Assembly: GCA_954871525.1 (NCBI GenBank)
Contig: OX940871.1
Span: 14,972,532 to 15,036,531 of the forward strand
Direction: 5' to 3'
Source: Parietaria judaica
Taxonomy: Eukaryota; Streptophyta; Magnoliopsida; Rosales; Urticaceae
Length of the DNA stretch: 64,000 nucleotides
Every line of letters starts with the position of its first letter. The stretch's first letter is position 1. Under the pieces are notes generated by a model that was not told the DNA's origin, searched no databases, and was given only the letters and a program-made list of their open reading frames with translations. Below are positions 16,332-27,782 of this stretch, piece by piece. The translations under genes were made by a program, and so were the position numbers.

Positions 16332-16872
16332 AAGAAAAATGCATTAAAACTTGATGTTGATCGATACTACAAATTTATACAAAATTGCAAGAATGGCAAA
16401 AGATGGTTAATGCCTTACAATAGTCGTCACCATTGGATTCTCCTTATTTTTAACCCTTGGAAGGCTACCGTAGCGAAGTTTGATTCTCTCCCCAATTCAA
16501 GCAGTTTAAATAGCCACTTAGAGCAATTTTTCCAAAAGTAAGTATTCTAAAACATAATCATTTTTATGTTTAAGTTATTTGAATTCCTTACTTTTTTTTT
16601 GTTGTATTGAAGACATATTCAAGGTTAATCACGACACCGGCCTCATGACACCCTCGTTGATAAAAACGGTGAATTCAAAAGGATGTCCGAAACAACCGGG
16701 AAATCATGAATGCGGATATTACGTCATGAAGTTCATGCACGACGTTGTGAGAAATGGTATGAATTTCGTCGATAGTAAACTTAATTATAGTGTGAACGAA
16801 ATAGATGGATTGAATGTAGATTTAGGTATGTATGTGCTATCAAAGTTTGCTAACTATGACGATGAAGATTAG
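16332..16872 (+). pseudogene. Ulp1-like cysteine protease remnant carried by CACTA element
   Basis: Two ORF pieces (to about 16537, and from about 16612 to 16872) encode the C-terminal catalytic part of a C48/Ulp1 SUMO-protease-like domain often carried by plant CACTA elements. All catalytic positions can be seen: His in RHHWILL, Asp in FDSL, Gln in KQPGNHE and Cys in ECGYYVMKF. The N-terminal part is gone with the truncated left end. A GTAAGT donor after the first piece and an AG before the second suggest an intron, but the simplest junction does not keep frame, so it is probably broken. Confidence 0.75.
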
Positions 16873-17239
16873 AACATATTTTGGATTTGTTTGTTTATAT
16901 TTGAACGGTGAATTTTGTATGGTGGATTATATGTTTTGTATGTATCGATCGTATAATCTTTAACCGATGATATTTTAATGTATTGATATTTTGTTTTAAT
17001 ATTTTGGATTAATGCTTTTAATAAAAATTTTAATTTATATTTTATTTAATAAATATTAATTATTAATTACAGGTTCTATCGGTATTAGAAGGAGGATAAA
17101 AAGTTACCGGGCGATTTTTTTCAAAAAATCGCCCGGTTTTTTATTTTTTTTAGTGTCTTTTTCAACAATGCTTAAAAAGCGTCACCCAAAACAAAAACAA
17201 CATTTCGGAATACAGTTTACGTACGATGGTAAATTCCGT

Positions 17240-17900
17240 CGTTCGTAATTTCTTTACGCCGCGGCTTTTAGGAAACAATGTCGCGGCCTACTTGAAACGA
17301 TAATGCGGCATGTTTCTTCAAGCCGAGGCTTAATTTTGAAATTTCGAAAAAACCCGCGGCGTGGTTTGATCATGCCGTGGCGTTTGAAAGTGTCGAAATG
17401 TCTAAAATAAGCCTCGGCTTGTTAAATACATGCCGCAGCGTTGTCTAACTAAGCCTCGGCGTGTTTTCCTTGATTATTTGTTTCCAGCCGCGGCCGGTTT
17501 GATTTAATGCCGCGGCATTTAGCTTTCGAACAACGGATAATTTCGTTGTTCATTCATTTCTAGCCGCGGCTAGTTAACATAATGCCGCGGCGTGTTTGAC
17601 TTTTGATTCGATTATAGCCGTGGCCTGATTGATTTTATGCCGCGGCGTTTTATTTTCGAACCACGGAAAATTCCGTGGTTCGTTCATTTCTAGCCGCGGC
17701 AAGTAAACATTACACCACGCCGTGGTTGGCTTTATGTTCGATTATAGCCGCGGCCTTTTATTTTGGGCCGCGGCTTTTGATTTCGAACAACGGATAATTC
17801 CGTTGTTCATTCGTTTAGAGCCGCGGCGTGTTTTATTACACGCCGCGGCGTTATCGCGTTCGAACCACGGAAATTTCCGTTGTAGGAAGATTTTCTCAAC
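17240..17900. repeat. CACTA subterminal GCCGCGGC repeat array
   Basis: About two dozen copies of a CCGCGG-centred motif ('agccgcggc', 'atgccgcggcgt') alternate in orientation at short intervals, mixed with inverted pairs around 'ttcgaac..acgg'. This is typical of CACTA subterminal regions, where short motifs bind the element's own protein. It is a sharp GC and CpG island in AT-rich DNA. Confidence 0.8.
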
Positions 17901-18229
17901 CATGGAAAAAATCCGTGGTTGGAACTTACTACCATGCAGGATTCTACCATGATTAAGAACCATGGTTGAAATTTTTCAACCATGGTTTTTAACCATAGTT
18001 GAAACCCGGATTTGTAGTAGTGTTAGTTGCAACAAATTTACAGAGTTAAAGACTTTCGCCGCTATTTTCCCTTTTAGTAATGCAATTAGTAGATTAACTA
18101 TTCATATATTAGCCCCAAATATATAGTTGAACCACTTATAAAATAAAAAATTGAACTTTGATTAAAGGCACTTATTCGGTTAGTCTATTACTCGCTTTAA
18201 GCCTCGTAATAAGATTATTAGAAATTGTA

Positions 18230-18350
18230 AGAAATGCTCATTTTGTGTCAAAGGTTTAAGAAAAATGCCCATGTGAGAGAGTAAAAAATACACACGGTGG
18301 GCATTTTTCTTAAACCTACACAAAACGGGTATTTTTTAAAATAACCCTAA
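18230..18350. repeat. Small foldback repeat (MITE-like)
   Basis: A self-complementary unit: 'cattttgtgtcaaaggtttaag' is answered by inverted 'cttaaacctacacaaaacggg' about 60 bp later around a 'cacacggtggg' centre. A diverged second copy lies at about 50090-50200, so this is a dispersed foldback family. No clear target duplication was seen. Confidence 0.65.
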
Positions 18351-18446
18351 ATTATTAAAGGCAATCAATTTTATTTGATCCATAGGATAGAAGAACTTCA
18401 TGAATACAATTAGGAATATATCTTGACCCTCTTGACTTTAGATCAA

Positions 18447-21400
18447 TCATGACTTGGAAAATGCATTAAGGGTTTCGTCGAGGGCCTTCCGGTCATAATC
18501 ACCGGTGAAAATGCAATTTCCGAGAGTGCCCTTCAGAAGGACGAGGCGTAGGATTCCGTCGGCTACTTTCTTATCCACCTGCCATTCCAAAAGAGTTATT
18601 AAGCAGCAGAGTTCAACCATAAAGAAGAAAGGGATTTCGTGACAACTGCATGACGGCTTTTAATAGGATTTAAGCCGGGATTCACCCGATTGGATGAACA
18701 AAGGGACAATTAACGAGAAAGGAAACAATATATTGCTTCGAGAAAAAGCCTACCCGTTAACCGGCTCTAATGTACAAAAATACCCTAGTTAACGTACATG
18801 TCGCCCTAGTTCTTGTTCAAAAATAGCTTTCTTACCACCATTAAAGACTTGAACATCTCGACCGTCATTGTATCGGGAGGGGCGGTGGGTAACTTGGCTC
18901 GTTGTAGAATGCTACCAACTCGGTTTACAATGGAATCATCTATCCATCCCAGACGTCGTGACATGTCTGCGGCCATAACCTGGTAAAAATTGCACATAAT
19001 TTTATTTAATTTAATTTCTACCACACAAACGGATAAGTAATTTGCAAGATGATTACCATGCCGGTCGCAACTGCCTCTCCGTGAAGCCACTGACCGTAGC
19101 CAAACCCGGTTTCTATTGCCTATGAAACACATTCCATCGTAAATTCATAATAAATAAATATAAACATATAATGTTACGGATCCTAAATAGGGTAAGACTT
19201 ACCATTGACGGATCAGTAACGTCGGGCTCAAGCCCTAGGCCCGAACGAAGCCTGTTCAGCCTACCCTTTGGCCGAGTAGCCCTAGGCACCGCCACTGGGG
19301 TGGTTTTGTTACTTTATTGGGCTAGTTATTTAAATATCGTGAATACGTTAACTATGCGAGTAAGTTATTAATTATGTGATTATTTATTTTATTTTATTTT
19401 AATGGCGTGGCGCCTATCGGCCAATGTTACAATGCATCTCGCATTACTAGATATATTTAGTGTAAGAAATAACATGTGGCACTATTGACCAATTTTTCAA
19501 GTATGTAAAAGGGGGCACTAATTTGAGTCCCATGAGAGAGTTCGATCCCACGACCTATTGAATAGAGGTGTAGTGGGGTTACCACTAGGCCAAGCTTGCT
19601 TGGTTAATTAATTATGTGATTATCAAACCTCACTATAATTAGGTTTATTTTCATTAATGGGTATCCTAAGCCGGATAATTACAGGTTACAGCTTTCATAA
19701 CGATATTAAAGGTCTCGTGCCAACATATGTAACATTTAGGTCTATTACGGGTTCAATTATGTTACTTACGGTAATTGATTATGTATCGTTATTTAATCAC
19801 GTTTAGTTGTTATCCTTTAATTAATTATCGCCGGTTCCCCCATTAGTTTGTGATTCCTTAGTCTATTAAAGTGACAGTTTGCTAATGAAAAGAGTAGCCA
19901 ATAATCGTTTACAATGTGTACTAATCTCTCGATCGCTTCTTTTCTTTAGAATGATTTTGGATCGTAACTCACATGGCCAAAAGTATGTCCGATATTCATG
20001 GTCGCCCTCAATCCGCTCTCTTTCTCATCCAACGACACCATCTCGGCCTTAGTCTCACATGAGCGCCTGATGGCGTAACCCAACGCGCTTGGATCCCTGC
20101 AATCAACATTCAAAAAAATCATATGAACGTTAATCTTTGTTAATTTAATAGCAAACAATTAACGAAACTCCAGTCCGATCCTTCGAGAGCACGGATTTCG
20201 CTCTCCCATAGTCTCGACGGCACAAATTGCTGCAAATTCAAAACCGCCCAACCACAACATAAGTGGCACGTTTTATCTTCTCTTTTTGACATATCGAGTT
20301 CTTACGGGCTTTATTAAAATATTAAACTAAAGCCTAAACTTAATTAACATAATAAGAATTAAAAAGAGCAATTAAAAAGCACGTTTTTATCCAAGTATTT
20401 TATACTGGGCATCAATGCGCTCGTGTAAATTCAAATGATCAATTTTGAATCTCTTTGTTTCATGATAATATACAAGTAAAGCAAAATCACGTATTATACG
20501 CGGGAAATAACCGAAATAGTTTAACCGAATTTGTGATTTAGAATAAGCGGAGGAAATTTACGAACATTGGATACCAGTCTATTGTAAAAAATAATAAAAT
20601 TTAGAACATGTCACTAAATTTCTCGTGATTGTGGGAACTTATGCCCCTATTAATTAAAATGATCAATTTTAAATCTCTTTGTTTCATCACCCAAATACAC
20701 ATCAACTATAAATCATTTAGATTCATAAGCCAAATAAAATTTGAAGTATCTTCTTCAATACGGCAAGTTAAGGATCAAGCAGAAGAAGCGATTCATACCT
20801 AGCAATCAATGCACCCATGTTTTTCTCCAGCCACTCAAAAAATCTCGCATCCCGAATCAGCCCCAACTTGATCACCTCTGCGAAACCCGAGTTAAACTCC
20901 CTGTCGGGAAGTGTGTTAAGTGTGTCCGTATCTATCAGTACGCTTTGCGGCTGGTAAAAGGCGCCGATCATGTTCTTCCCTAGCGGATGGTTTATCCCAG
21001 TTTTGCCCCCAACAGATGAATCAACCTGTGCCGAAAAAGTATAACTAAAGAGGCACGAACGTAATTTACAAGGAAAATATCGAGAATCTATTAGCGTGTA
21101 TGTTAAGTGTCATGTGTTCCACCTTAAAACTAATTAGCAGACGCGAGTAACCATGACCTCTTTGAACCTTATTAAGTCATCGTGTGATCAAGTTAACAGG
21201 CATACTCAATCAACATCTCAAAAGCGGTCGGAATCGAACGAAAGACCTGTGACATAAGGGTGGTTGGAATTTGAATGAAGTTAACACCACGAAGGATAGA
21301 AGAAGCAGCGAAGCCACACATATCACCGGTAACACCGCCTCCGAGGGCAACAAACGTGCACCGTCGGTCTATCCGTGACTCTAGGGCCTTGTCAAAGATT

Positions 21401-23070
21401 TTCATAAGCGTCTCCTGCGGAGTAAGAGAAATATTAACCACGATAATAAAGGCCAATTACAGAAAATATTTAAGGTGTAGTATACGGTCTGTCTACCTAC
21501 CACATTCTTATGCTTTTCGCCGTCGGGTAAGATCACGCTCCCAACTGAGACATCCGGGTTTCCTCTCATCAAAGCATCGACTACTTTGTCCAAGTACAGC
21601 GGTGCAACGGTAGTATTAGTCACAACAAGAGCCCGCTTCCCATGAACATGCCTAATTTATTTCAAAATTTTCTCCGTAAGAGCTTGTAACGGGACGATAA
21701 GAACAAATACGGAGTAAATTTTTCTTCAATTAAAAAATACATTGAAGGATAGGTTATCTTTGTACTTATGTGTTTAAAATGTGTTTCGGATATTAATAAT
21801 ATATAGGTTTATTATTTTGAGGTTGTTAATTCGCATATCATGTTTCCACTTTCCAATTTAGGTAATATAACTACCTCAAGCAATTAAAGTTTCTAGTTAG
21901 TTTGAGCTACAATTTAACTGTGTATTTAAGCATTTAACTTTCTCATTGTAATTCACTTCTTCATTAAGATGAATTAGCAAAATCAGAGGAATTCTTTCTT
22001 TACTTCTCAGAATCATTTAAACTATCACCTATCTTAACATTTTCAAGGTCCCCGAACTAAATTTGAGACACAAGTATAAATTAACACTCGATAAATTAAT
22101 AACTTCTTTATATAGAATTTTCTACGGTACTGATTTGGACGATCGTAATAAATCACACTTTTTTATAAGATAATAGTATAATATATTTAAAAAAAATCCT
22201 AGATAAATTTATGGTCAGTCAATATTATAATTTGAATTTATTTATCTAAGTTTCGAGAATTCTCTGGAATTTCCGCTTTCGGAGATGAAAAAAATTTAGA
22301 AAAATCCAACATTGTAGTACTATAAGTACAATCTATTAAATTTAATTCTTCAAAAACAACAAACATAAGTAAAATATAATTAATAAACAATAATAAAACT
22401 TATTGTTTCTTAATAATTAAATTTAATTCAATTCAATTCCGACACACTCTTTAAATTAATAAAATACTAATTTATATAGACTGATATTTCTCTAAATTGA
22501 TAAAAGTTTCACGTCAATAGAGATTCGGTTATTCATGCACATTACCATCAAAGTCATTGACTATGCTGTGCTCTTTGGACTGAAAATTCTTTAATTCCTA
22601 AAGAATTTGACGGACAAAGTAACTACAGTTAAAGCAATTCATGTCTCTGACCATATTCCATGAAAATGAAGCTTTGGGTCATTTACCAAAATGGAACTTC
22701 GGATCAAGAAATGATGAGTTAGTGAGGGAGAAAACCTCTGGAGGAGCTCGGGTCGGTTGAGGAGTCCGGATCCGATGTATATCGGGTAGCTCCGCTCACC
22801 CAAATCAACTTCGACGACTGTTGGCTCCATCTCCGGAGCTTCTCCGGCAAATGAGTGGTCCATCACTAGCGCCGAGCTCGCCAAAATCCTCGACTTAACT
22901 CGCGGACTTAGAGTCGAAACCGACAAGCAGTTGCGACTCGAGTTGGCGGGGCTCGGTAACGCAAAGGAGAGGGACCGGAGAGAGAGATTGTTTATTGCGC
23001 TTTCAAGCTTCGAAGGAGGGGAGAAAACGGCATTGAAGGTGTTGGCCGTGGCCAGGGACGAAGCAGCCAT
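18447..23070 (-). CDS. DHQS: 3-dehydroquinate synthase, copy A, 8 exons, 447 aa
   Basis: Second step of the plastid shikimate pathway: DAHP to 3-dehydroquinate, using NAD and a divalent metal. Exons: 23070-22736, 21651-21501, 21414-21247, 21025-20799, 20096-19973, 19119-19057, 18979-18836, 18578-18447, all GT-AG, total 1344 bp with no stop or frameshift. A Ser/Ala-rich N-terminus (about 70 residues) fits a plastid transit peptide. Seen: GGGVTGD (NAD binding), [12 protein letters not shown] and [25 protein letters not shown] and LHGEAVA, so the metal-binding Glu and two His and the catalytic Lys/Arg/Asn positions known from AroB are retained. Compared with copy B it has more changes at otherwise conserved sites ([19 protein letters not shown]). 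It is tandem with copy B, head to tail. It is intact on paper; expression is unknown. Confidence 0.93.
19384..19606 (-). mobile_element. SINE in intron 5 of DHQS copy A
   Basis: A ~223-bp insert flanked by a 17-bp direct repeat, ATTAATTATGTGATTAT (19367-19383 and 19607-19623). On the minus strand it begins with a tRNA-like pol III head (A-box-like TAGTGGTAACCCC, then B-box-like GATCGAACTC) and ends in a (TTTTA)n-related tail (plus strand 19384-19402). Structure and long TSD identify a tRNA-derived SINE. Confidence 0.85.
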
Positions 23071-23422
23071 GGGAGAGACGAGACAGGGAATTCGAAAACG
23101 CCTGCGAAGAGCTTCTTTGGGCAAGCAGAAGACAAGTGATGTCCAATCTCCATTAACACATGTAAAAGATAAGAAATAATGGTGGTTGGTAGCTGAGTCA
23201 ATCAAGCGAGTTATTGAGTTGGGGGCTCAGGATAGGCTTGCACATGCAACCCTGATTGACTCGCACGGATTCTGGATTTTTTTAAATAATATAGGTATCA
23301 TTTTATTACGGATTGTTCCCAAAAAAATATATTTTGAAAACCTTTTATGATAACAAGTTTTATACACTCTATAGGGCTTGACAAACACTGAGGACTATCC
23401 CGGGGCTCTACGATCGGATCAA
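23071..23422. promoter_or_regulatory. Short spacer/promoter between tandem DHQS genes
   Basis: Only 352 bp lie between the stop of copy B and the ATG of copy A. The part next to copy A is homologous to the 5' flank of copy B, so the duplication included proximal promoter. The hexamer CACATG at 23241-23246 sits where copy B has a perfect G-box CACGTG. Confidence 0.65.
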
Positions 23423-26400
23423 TCATGATTTCGCAAACGCGTGTAGCGTTTCATCGAGGGCTTTCCGGTCGTAATCGCCGGTGAAAACGCAATTTCCCAG
23501 AGTGCCCTTCAGAAGGATGAGCCGTAGGAGTCCATCGGCTACTTTCTTATCCACCTGCCATCCCAGAAGAGAACATAAAATCAAGAGGGTTTTGTGACAA
23601 TGGCGGGTCGGCTTTGAAAGAATGGAAAACTACTAACGAGAAACAATTAACGGAAATAGCAATCTGCCTACAATCCGAGAGGTACGTCGCTTTTTTCCAT
23701 GAATAATCTCTAAACTCTTATTCAATTTCTACATAAAGAAAAAGCCTAAGCATGCTGCAGACTTTAATTAAGAGCCCTAATTACAAAAATACCCTTAATG
23801 TTATAAATTTAATTGACTTTTTTTTTATTTCGCCTTATCGCAAACATATATACATGTTTAGATCTAACAGCTTTCTTACCGCCATTACAGACTTGAACAT
23901 CTCGAACGTCATCGTTTGAGGAGGGACGGTGGGTAAGTTGGCTTGTCGTAGAATGCTACCAACTCGGTTAACAATGGACTCGTCGATCCATCCGAGTCGC
24001 TGTGACATGTCCACGGCCATAACCTGGTGAATTGCACATAATTTTATTTTATTTAAATTCCCAACACATAGTAAAGGAGAATATGTGAAACAAAACCCGA
24101 GAAGTAATTTGAGGGATGATTACCATGCCGGTCGCAACTGCCTCTCCATGAAGCCACTGACCGTAGCCTAACCCGTTTTCTATTGCCTATTGAACACATT
24201 TCATCATAAGGACAACAGATTATAATTTTTTTTTTTAAATGTCAAAATATACTCAAGTGTGAATATAAGCGCATGAACAACAATACCCTCAATTTTAGTA
24301 AGTTTATTTTGTCCAAGTAGCAATATATTTTGTCTTCAAGGCTACACACACATATATAAATATATATTCTGAGACATTTAAGATAGTTCTGCCACTTTGT
24401 TCATTCCTTAACTTTTAATTCTTCTATAAAGTTTATTCTAAAATGAATTTATTTATGTAATTACAAATGCGCGAGAGATTAGGAAACCCTCTTACATATG
24501 GGTGGCTACAGCTTGTCAAATTACAATTCTGTTTTGTCGAATTGACTTAAGACATAGAGTGTGGAGATCCCGGTTTCAGTTTTTCATAATAACTATATAA
24601 AATATAAATTTAGGGTAGTAATGTCAAATCACATAATGAGGGTACATTTTGACTTTTTGAATAAGGTTATATTTTTAAGAAAATTTGAGAGTGGAGCATA
24701 TAAAAATAAATTGAAATGTATAAATAAAATGCAATTGCAAAATTGATAACTCACATGGCCAAAAGTATGCCCCAGATTCAGCGTCGCTCTCAATCCACTC
24801 TCTTTCTCATCCAACGACACGACCTCGGCCTTGTTCTCACACGAGCGCTTGATAGCATAAGCCAACGCGTCTGGATCCCTAAAGTGAACCGACACAATAT
24901 TCTCACTGATGCTATTTATATCGAGACACCAAGGTTGAACGATCGATTATGGAAAGACTTTATATATATATATATATATATATGAGGATCTTTGGATTTC
25001 ACTCCTACCCCCATGGTGACTCGAACTCAAGACTTCTAATCTCTTAAGTGATGTACTTGTTACCACTAGACCAAGCACATCTTGTCGATTATGGAAAGAC
25101 TTAGGATCAAGCAAAAGACGAACTTCATACCTAGCCATCAATGCACCCATGTTATTCTCCAGCCACTCAAAAAATTTTGCATCCCGAATCAGCCCGTACT
25201 TGATGACCTCAGCATAACCAGAGGCCAATTCCCTATCCGGTAATGTGTTAAGCGTGTCTGTGTCTATCAGTACGCTTTGAGGCTGGTAAAAGGCACCGAT
25301 CAAGTTCTTCCCAAGCGGGTGGTTTATCCCGGTCTTTCCCCCAACAGATGAATCAACCTATGCAGAGAACAGTAAGCACGGAGAACATTATTTACAAAGA
25401 AAAATCTTGAGAATTTGATAGCAGTGATAGCACGTATATTCCTCGAGAACATGTTAATTTAATAGATGTAAAGTTAGTTGATTCTAGAAATTATTTTTTT
25501 TCATTGTAAGCTCTTCTTAGTACAATCAAGTCAGAATAATATTTCAATCTCTAGATTAGAATTTAGCAAACCTGTGACATAACAGTGGTTGGAATCTGAA
25601 TGAAGTTAACACCACGAAGGAAAGAAGCAGCGGCATAGCCACACATATCACCAGTAACACCCCCTCCGAGAGCAACAAATGTGCATCGTCGGTCCATTCG
25701 TGACTCTATAGCTTTGTCAAAGATTTTCATAAGAGTTTCCTGTGGAAAGATTAATCACGGAAGCATTGGTAAGTCACTCTATTAATTAGAAGAAATAAAT
25801 ATATATGTATATACTCTACTAGTACTTACCATGTTCTTATACTTTTCGCCATCGGGTAAGATAACACTCCCAACTGTGACATTGGGGTTTCCTCTTGTTA
25901 AAGCATCAACTACTTTGTCCAAGTACAGCGGTGCTACGGTGGTATTAGTCACTATGAGAACCTGCTTCCCATGGACATGCCTATAAATTCAAAATTTTCT
26001 CCATAAGAGCATGTCTCATGTCACAAATAAATATAAGAGCTATGATGGGACCCTGACAGATAATCAAAGAAAAACGACAACTCTTTATTTGTAAACGATA
26101 CCGCGGTCTCTAATTCGAGAGTTAGACCAAACGAAAAGGGAATCTTGGTTTATTAGCACAAGTTGAGATAGTTTGAAATCTGTTGGGATTTGACCCGAGA
26201 TCGAAATAAAACCGAAGCAAAGTACCGAAAACGGAATGAACTCACACTTTGTTTTACTCACACAGACAAAATATGAGGAGAGAAATAAGATAATATGTGG
26301 GGCAATTTTCTTTGTATTTCTCTGAAAATAAAACGTACAAGTAAAAGCTATTTATAACTAAATTTAACACGTACCCATGAACCCTAAAAATAGGAACAGT

Positions 26401-27782
26401 TTCTACTTGTGCTTATACTAATGCACGACTAACAGACCCACTAATTCTAACGTTAACAAACTAACCCACTTAGCTACTCCTATTTCTATGCATACTGACT
26501 TCTATTTCTTTGACCATGACTAACTCCCCACCACACGTATCATTCTTTTCCTTTCCTTTTTCTTTTTTCTCCTTTGCTGCCCATGTACGTAAAACATTAA
26601 GTGTACTAATCTAGATTATAATTCCATCAAAATCAACTTGTGCTAAACCATGATAGTTTTGTGCTGCTTAATATCATGTATCAACCAACTTGTGCACAAA
26701 ACATATCCCGGTCTCTAATTCGAGGGTTACCCCCTACACGAACTGATTACAAAACATATTAAATTGGTTTGAGACGACCTTATAACAGATTTTGGTTCAA
26801 CCGACACATACATGATTAACAAGATTAAATAGTGGGTTGACACGACACTAACACGAGAGCGATAGGTCCAAACTAGAGAAGAAAATGTGCATTTTATGTT
26901 TTTAATGGATGTTAGTAGCTGTTTTAGAACTTCTTTTGCGTCAAATTTACGTTGTTTCTCTAACAAATTACATTGTTCAAATGATGAAAATATAATGTTG
27001 GAATATAATTCAAATTACATTATGAATTAAGTTAATGTATTCAAAAATAAAAGATCTGTTCTTTAACGAGTCAAACAGGATAACCACGATTTATAAATGA
27101 GGCGGGATAGTATCTTTCGCTCAAACATGATCAATAAACGGGCCGGATGTAGGTAAATATAAAATCAGTCTCGAACGGCTAAGCCGCGACACTAAGCACG
27201 AATTGTCACCTAACTAGATAAATAGGAATCAAAATCCCAACTTTGAAATTCCTAGCCTAAAAAAATAGCTCAAGATTTCTCTTAGAGTTAGTTTGATGAA
27301 CCAGAAGAACATTTCGAGTCCAAATACAGCACTTGTTCATGCAGTATCAAAGTCATAGCAATTAAAACTCATTGAATCGCTAGGGATTGACCAGAGTCCA
27401 TGGAATTGAATCGTTGCATCATTACCAAATCATGAGAAACTGGAGCATCGAATCATTACCTTTGAAGGAGCTCGGGTCTGTTGAGGAGTCCGGATCCGAT
27501 ATATATCGGGTAGCTCCGATCGCCCAAATCGACCTCCACGATCGTCGGCTCCGTCGCCGGAGCTTCTCCGGCCGGCGAGTGGTCCATCACCGGCGCGGAG
27601 CTCGCGAAAATCCTCGACCTGAGTCGCTGAGCCGGAGCCGAAACCACCGAGAGCCTGCGACTCAAGTCGGCGGAGGTTGGAGGCGCGAAGGAGAGAGAGC
27701 GCGGGGAGAGATAGTTGGTGCTTCTGAGGTTCGAAGGAGGAGAGCTGAAGGCGTTGGCCGCGGAAGAGGAGGAAGCAGCCAT
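23423..27782 (-). CDS. DHQS: 3-dehydroquinate synthase, copy B, 8 exons, 443 aa
   Basis: Same enzyme as copy A, with identical exon phases. Exons: 27782-27460, 25980-25830, 25739-25572, 25357-25131, 24878-24755, 24186-24124, 24023-23880, 23554-23423, total 1332 bp, uninterrupted. The N-terminus is rich in Ser, Ala and Arg (plastid transit peptide), and the mature enzyme starts around [19 protein letters not shown]. Seen: [79 protein letters not shown] in pieces, and VDKKVADG near the end. All active-site and metal-site residues known from the AroB family are present, and the sequence is closer to the family norm than copy A. Intron 1 is 1.5 kb and intron 4 holds a SINE. The start is the ATG giving MAASSSS, with the same start in copy A. 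It is divergent from RAD17. Confidence 0.95.
24961..25084 (-). mobile_element. SINE in intron 4 of DHQS copy B
   Basis: A 124-bp insert flanked by an exact 18-bp duplication, TCGATTATGGAAAGACTT (24943-24960 and 25085-25102). On the minus strand it has A-box-like TAGTGGTAACAAG and B-box-like GAGTTCGAGTC and ends in a (TA)n tail (24961-24982). It is a tRNA-derived SINE, and its tail differs from the one in copy A. Confidence 0.88.
26178..26720. repeat. Possible LTR-derived insert in DHQS-B intron 1
   Basis: A stretch starting TGTTGGGATTTGACC looks like an LTR start. The segment lies between two similar 'cggtctctaattcgag' blocks (about 26103 and 26711). No matching CA terminus or target duplication was found, so it is only a candidate. 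Confidence 0.3.

Larger units (their letters stand above)
16331..18022 (+). mobile_element. 5'-truncated CACTA (En/Spm) transposon
   Basis: The right end reads, on the minus strand, CACTACTACAAATCCGGG (18022 downward), the diagnostic CACTA terminus, followed by TTA (18023-18025). The Mutator-type host sequence breaks at TTA (16328-16330), so TTA fits the 3-bp target duplication. The left CACTA terminus and the transposase are missing. What remains is an Ulp1-like coding remnant, then dense subterminal repeats. Confidence 0.85.
15778..18071. mobile_element. Mutator-type (MULE/MITE) element with 9-bp TSD, split by CACTA
   Basis: Both ends carry the inverted terminal sequence GGAAAATAGCGGC (15779 onward; complement ending near 18070). 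The flanks are an identical 9-bp duplication, TTTTAGTAA, at 15769-15777 and 18072-18080. A 9-bp TSD is the hallmark of the Mutator superfamily. Further inverted homology pairs about 15826-15915 with 16228-16330. No transposase is present, so this was a non-autonomous element of about 600 bp before the CACTA insertion. The interior right of 16330 is foreign (CACTA) until 18022. Confidence 0.82.

Noticed and set aside
18447..23070. DHQS copy A as a pseudogene
   Set aside because: Every exon keeps frame, all introns have GT-AG, and the active-site residues are present. The conserved-site changes alone do not show loss of function.
19384..25084. tRNA genes at the SINE heads
   Set aside because: A- and B-box-like motifs exist, but no cloverleaf could be drawn and both sit in SINEs with long target duplications.
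26727..26966. ORF in DHQS-B intron 1 as a nested gene
   Set aside because: 79 codons of AT-rich sequence with no motif and no leader; expected by chance in a 1.5-kb intron.
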